64,000 nt of DNA from Microbacterium yannicii (GTDB lineage Bacteria; Actinomycetota; Actinomycetes; Actinomycetales; Microbacteriaceae): contig NZ_JAMXMB010000025.1 in assembly GCF_024055635.1 (NCBI RefSeq), positions 124,001 to 188,000 on the forward strand, read 5' to 3'. The notes below the pieces were generated by a model. It was not told the origin of the DNA, ran no database searches, and was given only the letters and a program-made list of their open reading frames with translations. The translations under genes were made by a program, and so were the position numbers. Below, piece after piece: positions 9,972 to 19,187 of this stretch (its first letter is position 1; every line of letters starts with the position of its first letter).

Positions 9972-12763
9972 CGCCGGTGGATCGCCGCGGCGGCGGTGCG
10001 TGAGGGTGCATCGAGCTTGCGGAGGATCGCCGTGACGTGCACCGAGACGGTCTTGGCGCTGATGTAGAGGCGCTCCGCGATCTGGCCGTTGCTCAGCCCC
10101 TCGGCGACGAGCTCGAGCACCTGCTCCTCGCGGGCGGTGAGCACTGAGCGCGACGCGTCACCCGTGAGTCCGGCATCCGTCATCACGTGCTGGGCGCGGG
10201 TGGCGAGGCCGTCGGCGCCGAGCTGATCCGCGTAGGCGGCGGCCGCCGCCAGGACGTCGCGCGCGGCCGTGCGGTCGCCGGCGGCAACGAGCTCCTCGCC
10301 GTGCCGCACCCGCGCGTACGCGCGGATGTAGGCGGGCCCGACGGCGTCGACCGCGGATTCCCAGGAGCGCTCGCCGAGCTCCGCCGCGAAGACCGCCGTC
10401 CACAGCGGCGCCACGGGCCAGTCCGCGAAGGACGCCAGCACCGCGCGGTACGGCTCGATGTCGGCATCGTCGCCGCGCGCACGGAGCATCGCGACCGCAC
10501 GGGCCGCCACAGCCGTCAGCGGCAGGGCGAGCACGCCGCCGGCGGGCGTCTCCCACGCCGCTCGCGCATGCGACAGCGCCGCGTGCGCATCGCCGCGGGC
10601 GAGCGCCAGCTCCCCCAGGTCGTAGGCCATGCCGAACCGGGTCTGGAATTCGTAGGCGCCGAACATGTCGAGTTCGCGGCGCGCGGCATCCAGAGCCGCC
10701 TCTGCGCCGTCGATGTGCCCACGCCAGATCGCCAGGCACACCAGCCGCTCGCGCAGGAATGCCGAGTACAGGCCGGGCTCGATCATCGGGAGCAGGCCGC
10801 CCAGCTCTTCGGCCTCGCGCAGCCGGCCGGAGTAGATGTGCGCCTCGATCATGTTGGCCTCGATCATCACGAGCGGGCCGAGATCCGCGACGTGGGTGCG
10901 GCCGTACTCGTGCCCCTCGCGGGCGATCGCGATCGCTTCGTCATACCGGCCGACCAGCATCAGCCCGTTGGAGTAGTTGATGTAGTAGCGCATCATCGCG
11001 CGGACGAAGCCGCCCGCCTGGGCGCGCGCCTGGGCGAACAGCGCAAGGCCGCTCGCGTCGCCGGCCGTCGTGCGGCAGGTGGCCGCGATCAGCAGCGCCT
11101 GCACCATGATCTCCGCGGCGAAGCGGTCCCCGGCGGCCGCTCCGGATTCCGCCGTGGCGGCCGCCCGCGCCGCGACCTCGGCGCCGAAGCCGTGACGCCC
11201 GTTGAGCATGTGCACACGCGCCGAATCGAGGAGCAGTCCCGCCCGCTGCACGTCGTGGCGCTGATCGTCTCCCAGGATCGCCAGCGCCTGCTCGATGCTC
11301 TCGACGCCGTGCGATACGCCGGCCTGGAACTCGATGGCGGCGAGTTCGCCGAGCATCGCGGCACGTCCGACCACGTCCTCTTCCGGCCAGAGGGCGACCG
11401 CCTCCCGTGCGAAGGCGAGCGCACGGTCGTTCCGGTTCGCCGACAGGAGCGCGGCCGCCGTGAGCCGCAGCACCTCGACGCGCGACATCCCGCTGACCGC
11501 CTCCGGATCGGCCACGGCGCTCCACAGCTCCATGGCCCGCTCCCCCGCCTCTGCTGCCGTGGACCATGCAGATGCCGCGCTCGCGGCGCGCTGCGCCGCC
11601 ACAGCCGCCGACAGCGCCCGATCGGGGACGTGCGCGGCCAGCCAGTGGTGTGCGATGTCGGCAAGGACCCGGGCGGTGGGCTCCGCTGCCTCCAGCGCCG
11701 TCGCGTACGCGGTATGCAGGCGCGTGCGCTCAGTGGGAAGGAGTTCGGCGTACACCGCCTCCTGCATGAGGGCGTGGCGGAACGCGTACGCGTCGCCCCG
11801 CACGACGACGACCTGCGCGTCGACGGCACAGCGGACCGCGGATTCCAGCTCCGACTCGTCGCCCCCGAAGACCGCCCGAAGCACGGGGTCGGGCACCTCC
11901 ACCCCGCCGGTGGCGAGTACCCGCGTGAAACGCCGGGCCTCGGCATCCAATCGCTCGTAGCGCAGCAGCAGCACATCACGCAGCGATACCGGCAGTCGCT
12001 CGTTCGAGAAGCTCGCCAGCTCCTCGACATAGAACGGGATGCCCTCGCTGCGCGCCGCGATGTCGTGCAGCACGTCGGCGGCGAGCGTGTCGCCGTGCAC
12101 CGCCGTGGCGAGCGCGCCGACCTCGGCGGGGCTGAGACGCGCGAGCGGGCGATGCGTGAGCAGCCGGGCGCGGTCGAGTTCAGCCAGCACGGGGCGCAGC
12201 GGATGCCGCCGGCCGACGTCGTCGGTGCGATACGTCAGCAGCACGAACAGCGGAAGTGCGGCAGCGCGCCGTACCAGCCGGGCAGCGATCTCGCACGTCG
12301 TGCTGTCGGACCAGTGCAGATCTTCGATGACGACGACCAGGCGGTGGGTGCGCGAGAGCTCCGAGAACAGCTCGACGACGACATCCGCGAGCCGCTCGGC
12401 ATCGCCGGCGGTCTCGGCCAGCGAGGGAACGAGCACACCGAGTGCGTCGCCGGCCGGCCCGGCCGCCTCGCGCACGGCATCCGCTCCGAGCGCATCGACG
12501 AGATCACGCAGCAGATCGGTGACGGCAGTGAGGGGCGCCGGACCCGAACCCGAGTCGACGGACGCGCCGCGCACGACGATGACCCCGTCGTCGAGCGACT
12601 CCGTGAAGTCGCGCAGAAGACGCGTCTTGCCCATGCCGGCATCACCCGACACGACGACGGCTCGCCCGCGCTCATCCACGGCGGCCATCTCGGCGCGCAG
12701 CGCATCGAGATCCGCTTGGCGACCGACGAGGGGAACGCGGCCGATCTGCATACCGCCCATCAT
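9959..12763 (-). CDS. LuxR-family transcriptional regulator with large AAA-type ATPase domain
   Basis: A 934-residue regulator of the LAL/MalT-like type. The N-terminal NTPase has Walker A GDAGMGKT at residues 40-47 and a Walker B region LVVVIEDLHWSD near 140. A long TPR-like helical middle follows, and the C-terminus carries a LuxR-type helix-turn-helix (LTAREEQVLELVAEGLSN through AKTVSVHV) that binds DNA. Ligand and target genes are unknown. The start may be the in-frame ATG four codons in (MQIGRVPLVG). It is convergent with cysE, so a role in cysteine genes is not implied by position. The last codons lie in the 16-bp repeat array, so its C-terminus may vary between strains. Confidence 0.9.
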   Translation of the reverse strand: MMGGMQIGRVPLVGRQADLDALRAEMAAVDERGRAVVVSGDAGMGKTRLLRDFTESLDDGVIVVRGASVDSGSGPAPLTAVTDLLRDLVDALGADAVREAAGPAGDALGVLVPSLAETAGDAERLADVVVELFSELSRTHRLVVVIEDLHWSDSTTCEIAARLVRRAAALPLFVLLTYRTDDVGRRHPLRPVLAELDRARLLTHRPLARLSPAEVGALATAVHGDTLAADVLHDIAARSEGIPFYVEELASFSNERLPVSLRDVLLLRYERLDAEARRFTRVLATGGVEVPDPVLRAVFGGDESELESAVRCAVDAQVVVVRGDAYAFRHALMQEAVYAELLPTERTRLHTAYATALEAAEPTARVLADIAHHWLAAHVPDRALSAAVAAQRAASAASAWSTAAEAGERAMELWSAVADPEAVSGMSRVEVLRLTAAALLSANRNDRALAFAREAVALWPEEDVVGRAAMLGELAAIEFQAGVSHGVESIEQALAILGDDQRHDVQRAGLLLDSARVHMLNGRHGFGAEVAARAAATAESGAAAGDRFAAEIMVQALLIAATCRTTAGDASGLALFAQARAQAGGFVRAMMRYYINYSNGLMLVGRYDEAIAIAREGHEYGRTHVADLGPLVMIEANMIEAHIYSGRLREAEELGGLLPMIEPGLYSAFLRERLVCLAIWRGHIDGAEAALDAARRELDMFGAYEFQTRFGMAYDLGELALARGDAHAALSHARAAWETPAGGVLALPLTAVAARAVAMLRARGDDADIEPYRAVLASFADWPVAPLWTAVFAAELGERSWESAVDAVGPAYIRAYARVRHGEELVAAGDRTAARDVLAAAAAYADQLGADGLATRAQHVMTDAGLTGDASRSVLTAREEQVLELVAEGLSNGQIAERLYISAKTVSVHVTAILRKLDAPSRTAAAAIHRRTAA

Positions 12764-12823
12764 CCCATCAGCCTGGTGCCTCAGGAGGCCGCCGGGGATC
12801 GGGAGGAATCCCTATTTTGGTCG

Positions 12824-13222
12824 TCAGCTGCGGCGGTCCTGCACCTTGTTCTTGATGAACAGGGGAGGCAACAGCCACGTCGCGAGCGCCGTCACCAGCC
12901 AGACGATGAGCGTCCCGATGATCCACGCCACGGGGCCGTTGATGCCGATGCCGGCTGCCGGGATCAGCACCGCGATGAGAAGTGCGACGAAGGTAGAGAG
13001 CAGGCCGATGCCGCCGATGAGCGCGTTGGCATGGCGCCGCGTGATCTTGAACAACCAGGGCGCCAGGATGCTCTGCAGCACCGCGAAGATCACGACCGCG
13101 AGGACGATGCCCCACCAGTCGTCCCAGTGGAGGGTGAAGCCCGGCAGGATCAGGTCGGCGACGATGAGGCCGAGCGCCGCCGACACGAGGAAGATCAGGG
13201 CGCGGATGAGGAACGTGAGCAC
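12824..13222 (-). CDS. Small integral membrane protein of the phage-holin-4-2 (PF04020-like) family
   Basis: A 132-residue protein with four membrane helices, the GFTLHWDDWWG motif after the first helix and the short charged C-terminus KNKVQDRRS. The family is widespread in chromosomes and its holin name comes from distant similarity; no lysis role is implied and no phage genes lie around it. It stands alone 60 bases upstream of the LuxR-type gene on the same strand. Function is unknown. Confidence 0.8.
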   Translation of the reverse strand: MLTFLIRALIFLVSAALGLIVADLILPGFTLHWDDWWGIVLAVVIFAVLQSILAPWLFKITRRHANALIGGIGLLSTFVALLIAVLIPAAGIGINGPVAWIIGTLIVWLVTALATWLLPPLFIKNKVQDRRS

Positions 13223-13297
13223 GCCCTCACCCTAGCGCCGCGGCATCCCTCCCCCGCAGCATCCCTCCCCCTCGGGTTCCGCCCGCTCAACCGTGTG

Positions 13298-13356
13298 TTC
13301 ATCTCCGTCGAATGACGTTGCGACAGGGCGTAGCGTGCGCAATTGACGGAGATGAA
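13298..13356. repeat. Hairpin element A, downstream of the DUF559 gene
   Basis: A 59-base inverted repeat with perfect 12-bp arms (TTCATCTCCGTC at 13298-13309 and its complement at 13345-13356) and a weaker inner pairing (TTGCG/CGCAA). The arm sequence matches that of a second element on the other side of the DUF559 gene. Confidence 0.85.
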
Positions 13357-13391
13357 GCAGGGCTTCTTGAGGTGAGGTGGAGAGGGCGGGC

Positions 13392-14366
13392 TCAGCGGTG
13401 CTGGGAGAGGGCGGCGCGGACGCGACGCACGGCCTCGCCCGGCGCCCGGTCGATGTGATGGCTGGTGAGCCGCACGATGCGCCATCCCAGCGCGGCGAGT
13501 GCTTCGTACTTGTCGATGTCGCGCTCGAGCTGCGCACGGGTCAGGTGTCCGTCGCCCTCGTACTCGATGCCCACTCGTCGGTCGGGGTAGGCGGCGTCGA
13601 GGCAGCCGACGAAGCCCAGCGGGCCGAAGACGTCGTGGTCGAGCACGGGCTCGGGAAGCCCGCCGTCGACGAGAACGAGGCGCAAGCGCGACTCCTGCCG
13701 GCTCGACGCTCCGGTGCGAGCCCGCTCGAGCGCTGCACGAAGCAGCGGCGCCCCGCGGCGCCGGCCGGCGGCGAGTGCGAACGCGAGGTCTTCTCGAGAG
13801 GCGAACGGCGCACGCTCGGGAGGCCGGAAGCCGCCCGGGTGGCGCGGCACGCGGATGAGCGCATCCGCCACCGCGACGAGGTCGTAGAGTCCGAGCGTGC
13901 CTCCGAGCGATGCCCAGGTCGTGCCCGGATCCGTCACGGGGATGCCGTGCCGCGTCACCACGCGAGCCATACGCGGAAGCACCTGCACACCACGGATGCC
14001 GGCGCGAAGCGGAGCCGTCCGGGGATGGTGGACCGCGACATGCAACCTGTCGTGGATGCCCATCGGAAGGGGCGCCTCCCAGAGATGGGCCGCGGTAGGG
14101 CCGGTGAAGAAGGCGCCCGCGGGAAGGAGCGGAAGGTACGCGGCGATCCTTCGCTCGAGGTCGTGGCGTTCGCGCACCCACGGAGGTTCGTCGTCCGCGA
14201 CGCCGAACCGCTCGCGCCGGACCCTCCCGCCGTGGAAGATCCGCTCGAGGTCGGGCGCGTCCAGGCGCGCGCGGCGGACCCCCGCACGCCGCGCCTCCCC
14301 CACGCGGAACGAGAGTCCCATCTCCTGCGGAAGGGCGTGGCGCGGCATCCCCTCACTCTCGCGCAC
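13392..14366 (-). CDS. DUF559-type (Vsr-like endonuclease fold) protein
   Basis: A 324-residue protein. The N-terminal two thirds resemble the AbiEi-like/winged-helix region found in actinobacterial DUF559 proteins (FTGPTAAHLWEAPLP is a recognisable block). The C-terminal roughly 100 residues form a restriction-like fold: DAAYPDRRVGIEYEGDGH supplies the D and E-Y-E acids, followed by RDIDKYEALAALGWRIVRLT, all typical of DUF559/Vsr-like nucleases. The start may be the ATG six codons in (MPRHALPQEM). It is monocistronic and bracketed at both ends by matching hairpin elements. Biological role unknown; family members are usually called endonuclease-domain proteins. Confidence 0.8.
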   Translation of the reverse strand: MRESEGMPRHALPQEMGLSFRVGEARRAGVRRARLDAPDLERIFHGGRVRRERFGVADDEPPWVRERHDLERRIAAYLPLLPAGAFFTGPTAAHLWEAPLPMGIHDRLHVAVHHPRTAPLRAGIRGVQVLPRMARVVTRHGIPVTDPGTTWASLGGTLGLYDLVAVADALIRVPRHPGGFRPPERAPFASREDLAFALAAGRRRGAPLLRAALERARTGASSRQESRLRLVLVDGGLPEPVLDHDVFGPLGFVGCLDAAYPDRRVGIEYEGDGHLTRAQLERDIDKYEALAALGWRIVRLTSHHIDRAPGEAVRRVRAALSQHR

Positions 14367-14486
14367 ATCCGCGCGGCCCGATCGGCGTTCTCCACAGCCC
14401 CTCTCGTCGCTGTCTTGCCCCCTGCCCTGCGTTCACCCAGGACCGGCGCGTAGGTTCGCGCGGGGCGGGGCCTCCCGGCACACCGG

Positions 14487-14548
14487 GGTTCGTCTCCGTC
14501 GAATGCCGCGGTGGAGGCGCCGCTGGCAGCGTTCGACGGAGATGAACC
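14487..14548. repeat. Hairpin element B, upstream of the DUF559 gene
   Basis: A 62-base nested palindrome with 17-bp outer arms carrying one mismatch (14487-14503 against 14532-14548) and an inner stem (TGCC at 14504 against GGCA at 14525). The core GACGGAGATGAA at 14535-14546 is identical to the right arm of element A at 13345-13356. Confidence 0.87.
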
Positions 14549-14580
14549 GCCGCGCCGGCGAACGGAGGAGAACACAGAGG

Positions 14581-14676
14581 GCGGCGCGCGTCAGGCGTCG
14601 CCGCCGGGGCGGCGCGGGTCAGGCGCCGCCGGGGCGGCGCGGCGCGGGTCAGGCGTCGCCGCCGAGGGCGGCGAGG
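14581..14676. repeat. Three near-copies of the prfA stop-codon region
   Basis: The motif GCGCGGGTCAGGCG with a following CGCCGCC run occurs three times in direct order, and the third copy contains the prfA stop codon (TCA on this strand). It looks like small-scale slippage or duplication at the 3' end of prfA in a very GC-rich stretch. Confidence 0.7.
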
Positions 14677-15743
14677 CGCGCCTCCTCGTCGGCGGCGATC
14701 GCCGACTCGATGATCGGCTCGAGGGCGCCGTCCATGACCTGGTCGAGGTTGTACGCCTTGTAGCCGGTGCGGTGGTCGGCGATGCGGTTCTCGGGGAAGT
14801 TGTACGTGCGGATGCGCTCGGACCGGTCCATGCCGCGGATCTGCGAGCGACGGGCATCGGACGCCGCCGCGTCGAGCTCCTCCTGCTGCTTGGCGAGCAG
14901 GCGTGCGCGCAGCACGCGCATGCCGGCCTCGCGGTTCTGCAGCTGCGACTTCTCGTTCTGCATCGACACGACGATCCCGCTCGGCACGTGGGTGATGCGC
15001 ACCGCCGAGTCGGTCGTGTTGACCGACTGACCGCCCGGACCCGACGAGCGGAACACGTCGATCTTTAGGTCGTTCGGGTCGATGTGGATCTCTTCGGGCT
15101 CGTCGACCTCGGGGAACACCAGCACCCCGGTGGTCGACGTGTGGATCCGCCCCTGCGACTCGGTCGCCGGCACCCGCTGCACGCGATGCACACCGCCCTC
15201 GTACTTCAGGTGCGCCCAGACGCCCTGAGCGGGATCGGACGAGGAGCCCTTGATCGCGACCTGGACGTCCTTGTAGCCGCCGAGGTCGGACTCGTTGCGC
15301 TCGAGGAGCTCGGTCTTCCAGCCCTTCGACGCGGCGTACTGCAGGTACATGCGCAGCAGATCGGCGGCGAACAGCGCCGACTCGGCGCCGCCCTCACCCT
15401 GCTTGATCTCCATGATCACGTCGCGCGCGTCATCGGGGTCGCGCGGGATCAGCAGGCGGCGGAGCCGCTCCTGCGTCTCGCCGAGGCGCGCCTCCATGGC
15501 GGGCACCTCTTCGGCGAACGCCTCGTCGTCACGGGCGAGCTCGCGGGCGGCATCCAGATCATCGGATGCCGCCAGCCAGTCCTCGTGCGCCTTCACGATG
15601 CGCGACAGCTCGGCGTAGCGCCGGTTGACGCGCTTGGCGCGCGCGGCATCGGCGTGCACCGCGGGGTCGGAGAGCTCCTCCTGCACCGCGCGGTGCTCGT
15701 CGATCAGCGCCCGGACGGAATCGAACATCGCGGGTTCGACCAT
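14649..15743 (-). CDS. prfA: Peptide chain release factor 1
   Basis: Recognises UAA and UAG stop codons and releases the finished peptide from the ribosome. The 364-residue protein carries the RF1 codon-recognition tripeptide PAT at residues 192-194 and the catalytic GGQ at 237-239 in [13 protein letters not shown]. The start may be MVEP at 15743 or MFDSV five codons in. It follows rho by only six bases. The enzyme that methylates its GGQ glutamine, PrmC, is about 7.6 kb away instead of adjacent. The C-terminal codons lie in a triplicated GC-rich repeat. Confidence 0.96.
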   Translation of the reverse strand: MVEPAMFDSVRALIDEHRAVQEELSDPAVHADAARAKRVNRRYAELSRIVKAHEDWLAASDDLDAARELARDDEAFAEEVPAMEARLGETQERLRRLLIPRDPDDARDVIMEIKQGEGGAESALFAADLLRMYLQYAASKGWKTELLERNESDLGGYKDVQVAIKGSSSDPAQGVWAHLKYEGGVHRVQRVPATESQGRIHTSTTGVLVFPEVDEPEEIHIDPNDLKIDVFRSSGPGGQSVNTTDSAVRITHVPSGIVVSMQNEKSQLQNREAGMRVLRARLLAKQQEELDAAASDARRSQIRGMDRSERIRTYNFPENRIADHRTGYKAYNLDQVMDGALEPIIESAIAADEEARLAALGGDA

Positions 15744-15749
15744 CGGGGA

Positions 15750-18020
15750 TCAGCGGATGCTGTTGTCGTCCGCGTGGCTGCGTCCGCCGCTGTGACCGGT
15801 GGTGGGAGCCGGGATCGACTTCTGCATCTGCACGAGGAACTCGACGTTCGACGACGTCTCCTTCAGCTTGCCGAGCACGACCTCGAGCGCCTGCTGCGGG
15901 TCGAGACCCGCCAGCGCGCGACGCAGCTTCCAGGTGATCTTGACCTCGTCGGGCGAGAGCAGCATCTCCTCGCGGCGGGTGCTCGACGCGTTGACGTCGA
16001 CCGCCGGGAAGATGCGCTTGTCGGCGAGCTGGCGCGACAGGCGCAGCTCGCTGTTGCCGGTGCCCTTGAACTCCTCGAAGATCACGTCGTCCATCTTGGA
16101 GCCGGTCTCGACAAGCGCGGTCGCGAGGATCGTGAGCGATCCGCCGTTCTCGATGTTGCGTGCGGCGCCGAAGAAGCGCTTGGGCGGATACAGTGCCGAC
16201 GCGTCGACGCCACCGGTGAGCACACGGCCCGAGGTGGGCGCCGAGATGTTGTACGCACGGCCCAAACGCGTGATCGAGTCCAGCAGCACGACGACATCGC
16301 GACCCAGCTCCACCAGGCGCTTCGCGCGCTCGATGGCGAGCTCGGCGACGGTGGTGTGGTCCTCGGCCGGACGGTCGAAGGTCGACGCGATGACCTCGCC
16401 CTTGACCGTGCGCTGCATGTCGGTGACCTCTTCGGGCCGCTCGTCGACCAGCACGACCATGAGGTGGACCTCGGGGTTGTTGGTCGAGATCGCGTTGGCG
16501 ATCTGCTGCAGCACGATCGTCTTGCCCGCCTTGGGCGGCGCGACGATGAGACCGCGCTGACCCTTGCCGATCGGCGCGACGAGGTCGATGATGCGCTGCG
16601 TCAGCTTCTCGGGGCCGGTCTCGAGGCGCAGACGCTCCTGCGGGTACAGCGGCGTCAGCTTGCCGAACTCCACCCGGGTCGCGGCGTCGTCGACCGACAG
16701 ACCGTTGACCGCGTCGACCTTGACGAGCGCGTTGTACTTCTGGCGACTGGACTGCTCGCCCTCGCGCGGCTGCTTGATCGCACCCACGACGGCGTCGCCC
16801 TTGCGCAGGTTGTACTTCTTGACCTGGCCGAGGGAGACGTAGACGTCGCTCGGGCCGGGCAGGTAGCCGGAGGTGCGGACGAACGCGTAGTTGTCGAGCA
16901 CGTCGAGGATGCCGGCGATCGGGATGAGGACGTCGTCCTCGCCGATCTCGGTGTCGAACTCGTCACCGGTCGCCTGCGTGCCGCGGCGCTTGTTGCGCTG
17001 GCGGCCACGCCCGTTGCCCTGCGACTGCTGGTCGTCCTCGAGGGCCTCGCCCTTGGACTCGGTCGCCGGCTGCGCGTTGTGGTTCTGACCACCCTGGGCG
17101 TTCTGCGACTGAGCGCCCTGACCGCCCTGGTTCTGGGCGTTCTGGTTCTGACCACCCTGGGCGTTCTGGTTCTGACCACCCTGGGTGTTGCGGTTGCGGC
17201 TGCGGCTCCGGCTGCGGCTGCGTCCACGACCTGACGCCTCGGCGCCGTCGTTCTCGCCCTCGCCGGACTGCTCGGCAGGCTGCTCGACGCCATCGGTCGA
17301 CTCGGCGGCGGGTGCCTCCTCGGCGGTCGCGGCCTCTGTACCCTCCGCAGACCGCGCCTGCGCGCTGCCGCGACCCTGGCGACGCCGCGGGCCGGCAGCC
17401 GCAGGGGCTGCCTCGGTGTCGGTCGGCGCGACATCGGCTGCGGCGTCCGCCTGCGCGACCTCCGCCTGTGCGACGTCGGCCTGTGCCGCCTCGGCGGGTG
17501 CCGCCTCGACCGGAGCCTCCGCGGGAGCCTCGACAGGCTCGGCCGGGGGGACATCCGAGCTCTTGGCACGGCGCGGCGCGCGCTTGCGCGGCGCCTTCGC
17601 GGGGGCCTCGGCCACCGCTTCCGCCACGACCTCGGCGGCCACGGCGTCGGCGACAGCCGCTTCAGCGACAGCCTCTTCCGCGACCGCGTCGGCGACGATC
17701 GCCTCGGCGACGGCCTCTTCGGCCACGGCCTCGGCGGCCTCGGCGGCGCCCGGATCGCCGGCATCCTCGGCGACGATCGCCTCGGCGACAGCCTCTTCGG
17801 CGACCGCTTCGGCGGCGACCGCCTCGACGACCGCCTCGTCGGCGACGGCATCAGCCACGATGGCTTCGGCCACAGCCTCTTCGACGACGGCCTCGATCAC
17901 GGCGTCGTCTGCCACGGCCTCGGCCGGGGCTTCGATGGTCTCGGCGTTCTCGACAGCCTCGGGCGCTTCCGCGCGCTCGTCGGCCGGAACGTCGGCATGG
18001 ACCTCGGAGATGGACTCCAC
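15750..18020 (-). CDS. rho: Transcription termination factor Rho with long disordered N-terminus
   Basis: Hexameric RNA helicase that ends transcription at Rho-dependent sites. The 756-residue protein is far longer than the 419 of E. coli Rho. Residues 1-about 330 are low complexity: an Ala/Glu/Val repeat (AVAEEAVAEA type), then Arg/Ser and Asn/Gln/Gly-rich repeats (QGGQNQNAQ type). The RNA-binding domain and the ATPase with P-loop APPKAGKT follow. I place the start at the GTG at 18020, which has GGGAGAA three bases upstream, rather than the longer frame. Such N-terminal extensions are usual in high-GC Actinobacteria and are thought to widen RNA binding. A roughly 200-base leader separates it from thrB. 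Confidence 0.95.
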   Translation of the reverse strand: MESISEVHADVPADERAEAPEAVENAETIEAPAEAVADDAVIEAVVEEAVAEAIVADAVADEAVVEAVAAEAVAEEAVAEAIVAEDAGDPGAAEAAEAVAEEAVAEAIVADAVAEEAVAEAAVADAVAAEVVAEAVAEAPAKAPRKRAPRRAKSSDVPPAEPVEAPAEAPVEAAPAEAAQADVAQAEVAQADAAADVAPTDTEAAPAAAGPRRRQGRGSAQARSAEGTEAATAEEAPAAESTDGVEQPAEQSGEGENDGAEASGRGRSRSRSRSRNRNTQGGQNQNAQGGQNQNAQNQGGQGAQSQNAQGGQNHNAQPATESKGEALEDDQQSQGNGRGRQRNKRRGTQATGDEFDTEIGEDDVLIPIAGILDVLDNYAFVRTSGYLPGPSDVYVSLGQVKKYNLRKGDAVVGAIKQPREGEQSSRQKYNALVKVDAVNGLSVDDAATRVEFGKLTPLYPQERLRLETGPEKLTQRIIDLVAPIGKGQRGLIVAPPKAGKTIVLQQIANAISTNNPEVHLMVVLVDERPEEVTDMQRTVKGEVIASTFDRPAEDHTTVAELAIERAKRLVELGRDVVVLLDSITRLGRAYNISAPTSGRVLTGGVDASALYPPKRFFGAARNIENGGSLTILATALVETGSKMDDVIFEEFKGTGNSELRLSRQLADKRIFPAVDVNASSTRREEMLLSPDEVKITWKLRRALAGLDPQQALEVVLGKLKETSSNVEFLVQMQKSIPAPTTGHSGGRSHADDNSIR

Positions 18021-18221
18021 GAGTTCTCCCTTGTGAAAAACGAACGATTGTGCACGATCGCACAGCACTGCGGGTGGCGTCTGCCCGTCTCGATCAGTTG
18101 TCACGCCTGTCGAAACACCCGCCGACGGGGTGAGGGACCGCGAGGGTGCTCAGCGGACGTCGGCAGGTCAGAATGCCGTGCGGTGGTTTCGCAGATTTGC
18201 GACGGAGGCCAGATTCACGTA

Positions 18222-19187
18222 TTACGTGGAACCCTCCGCGTACTCCCTCACTGTACCACCCTTGAAGTCGACGGCGAGCATGAGCGCCTCCCAGGGAGTG
18301 TCGGTCACGGCGGCCGCGAGAGCCGCCGCCTCGAGGCGCCGCCCCGGGCCGTCGGCGAGGACGAGCACGCTCGGCCCCGCCCCTGACACGACCGCCGCGA
18401 AGCCCTGCGCGCGCAGCGCCCGCACGAGACCGTCGGTCTCGGGCATGGCGCTCGCACGGTAGTTCTGGTGCAGCTTGTCCTCGGTGGCCGCCTGCAGCAG
18501 CTCGGGGCTCTGAGTGAGGGCCGCGATGAGCAGCGCCGAACGAGAGACGTTGAAGACGGCGTCCTCGCGCGGCACCTGTGTGGGCTGCAGGCTGCGCGCG
18601 AGCTTGGTCGACATCGTGAACTCGGGCACGAGCACGAGGGGCGACACTCCGCGGTGGACCAGCAGCTTCTTGTGCTGGGGTCCGCCGTCGTCGACCCAGG
18701 CGATCGTGAGACCGCCGAACAGCGCGGGCGCGACATTGTCGGGGTGGCCCTCGAGCTCGGTCGCCAGTCGCAGCAGAGCATCGGGACCGAGCTCCACATC
18801 GCCCTCGAGCAGGCCCCTGGCCGCCAGCAGGCCCGAGACCACCGCGGCACCCGAGGAGCCGAGTCCGCGCCCGTGCGGGATGACGTTGCGGGCGACGAGG
18901 CGGAGCCCCGGCATCCGTCGCCCGGCGGATTCGTACGCGTAGGCGATCGCCCGCACCACCAGGTGCGACGCGTCGCGCGGCACGTCAGCGGCGCCCGCCC
19001 CCTCGACCTCGATCTCGAGCTGCCCCTCGGGCAGCGCGGTCACGTCGAGCTCGTCGTAGAGGCTGAGCGCCAGGCCGAGCGTGTCGAAGCCCGGTCCGAG
19101 GTTCGCGCTCGTCGCCGGAACCCGCACCACGACCCGGCGCCCAGCGAGGGCACTCGAGCCGGACGCGGGCACGACGGCTGCGGTCAC
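18222..19187 (-). CDS. thrB: Homoserine kinase
   Basis: Phosphorylates homoserine with ATP on the way to threonine. The 321-residue GHMP-kinase protein has the N-terminal [12 protein letters not shown] motif, the ATP-binding [18 protein letters not shown] motif and a C-terminal [12 protein letters not shown] motif. Its ATG overlaps the thrC stop by four bases. It is the last gene of lysA-hom-thrC-thrB. A CACGTATTACGTG palindrome overlaps its stop codon within a larger inverted repeat (CGGAGG at 18202 against CCTCCG at 18234) that may end the transcript before rho. Confidence 0.95.
   Translation of the reverse strand: MTAAVVPASGSSALAGRRVVVRVPATSANLGPGFDTLGLALSLYDELDVTALPEGQLEIEVEGAGAADVPRDASHLVVRAIAYAYESAGRRMPGLRLVARNVIPHGRGLGSSGAAVVSGLLAARGLLEGDVELGPDALLRLATELEGHPDNVAPALFGGLTIAWVDDGGPQHKKLLVHRGVSPLVLVPEFTMSTKLARSLQPTQVPREDAVFNVSRSALLIAALTQSPELLQAATEDKLHQNYRASAMPETDGLVRALRAQGFAAVVSGAGPSVLVLADGPGRRLEAAALAAAVTDTPWEALMLAVDFKGGTVREYAEGST

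Noticed and set aside
12824-13222. Holin-family gene as a sign of a prophage
   Set aside because: No other phage gene lies in the region, and the family is a common chromosomal membrane protein.
10187-13315. Very long plus-strand open frame (1042 codons) opposite the LuxR-type regulator
   Set aside because: Arg/Ala/Gly/His-rich translation with no family resemblance; a mirror of a high-GC gene on the other strand.
15084-17234. 716-codon plus-strand frame opposite prfA and rho
   Set aside because: Composition (Leu/Gly/Arg/His strings) is that of a GC-driven antisense shadow; both genes below it are certain.
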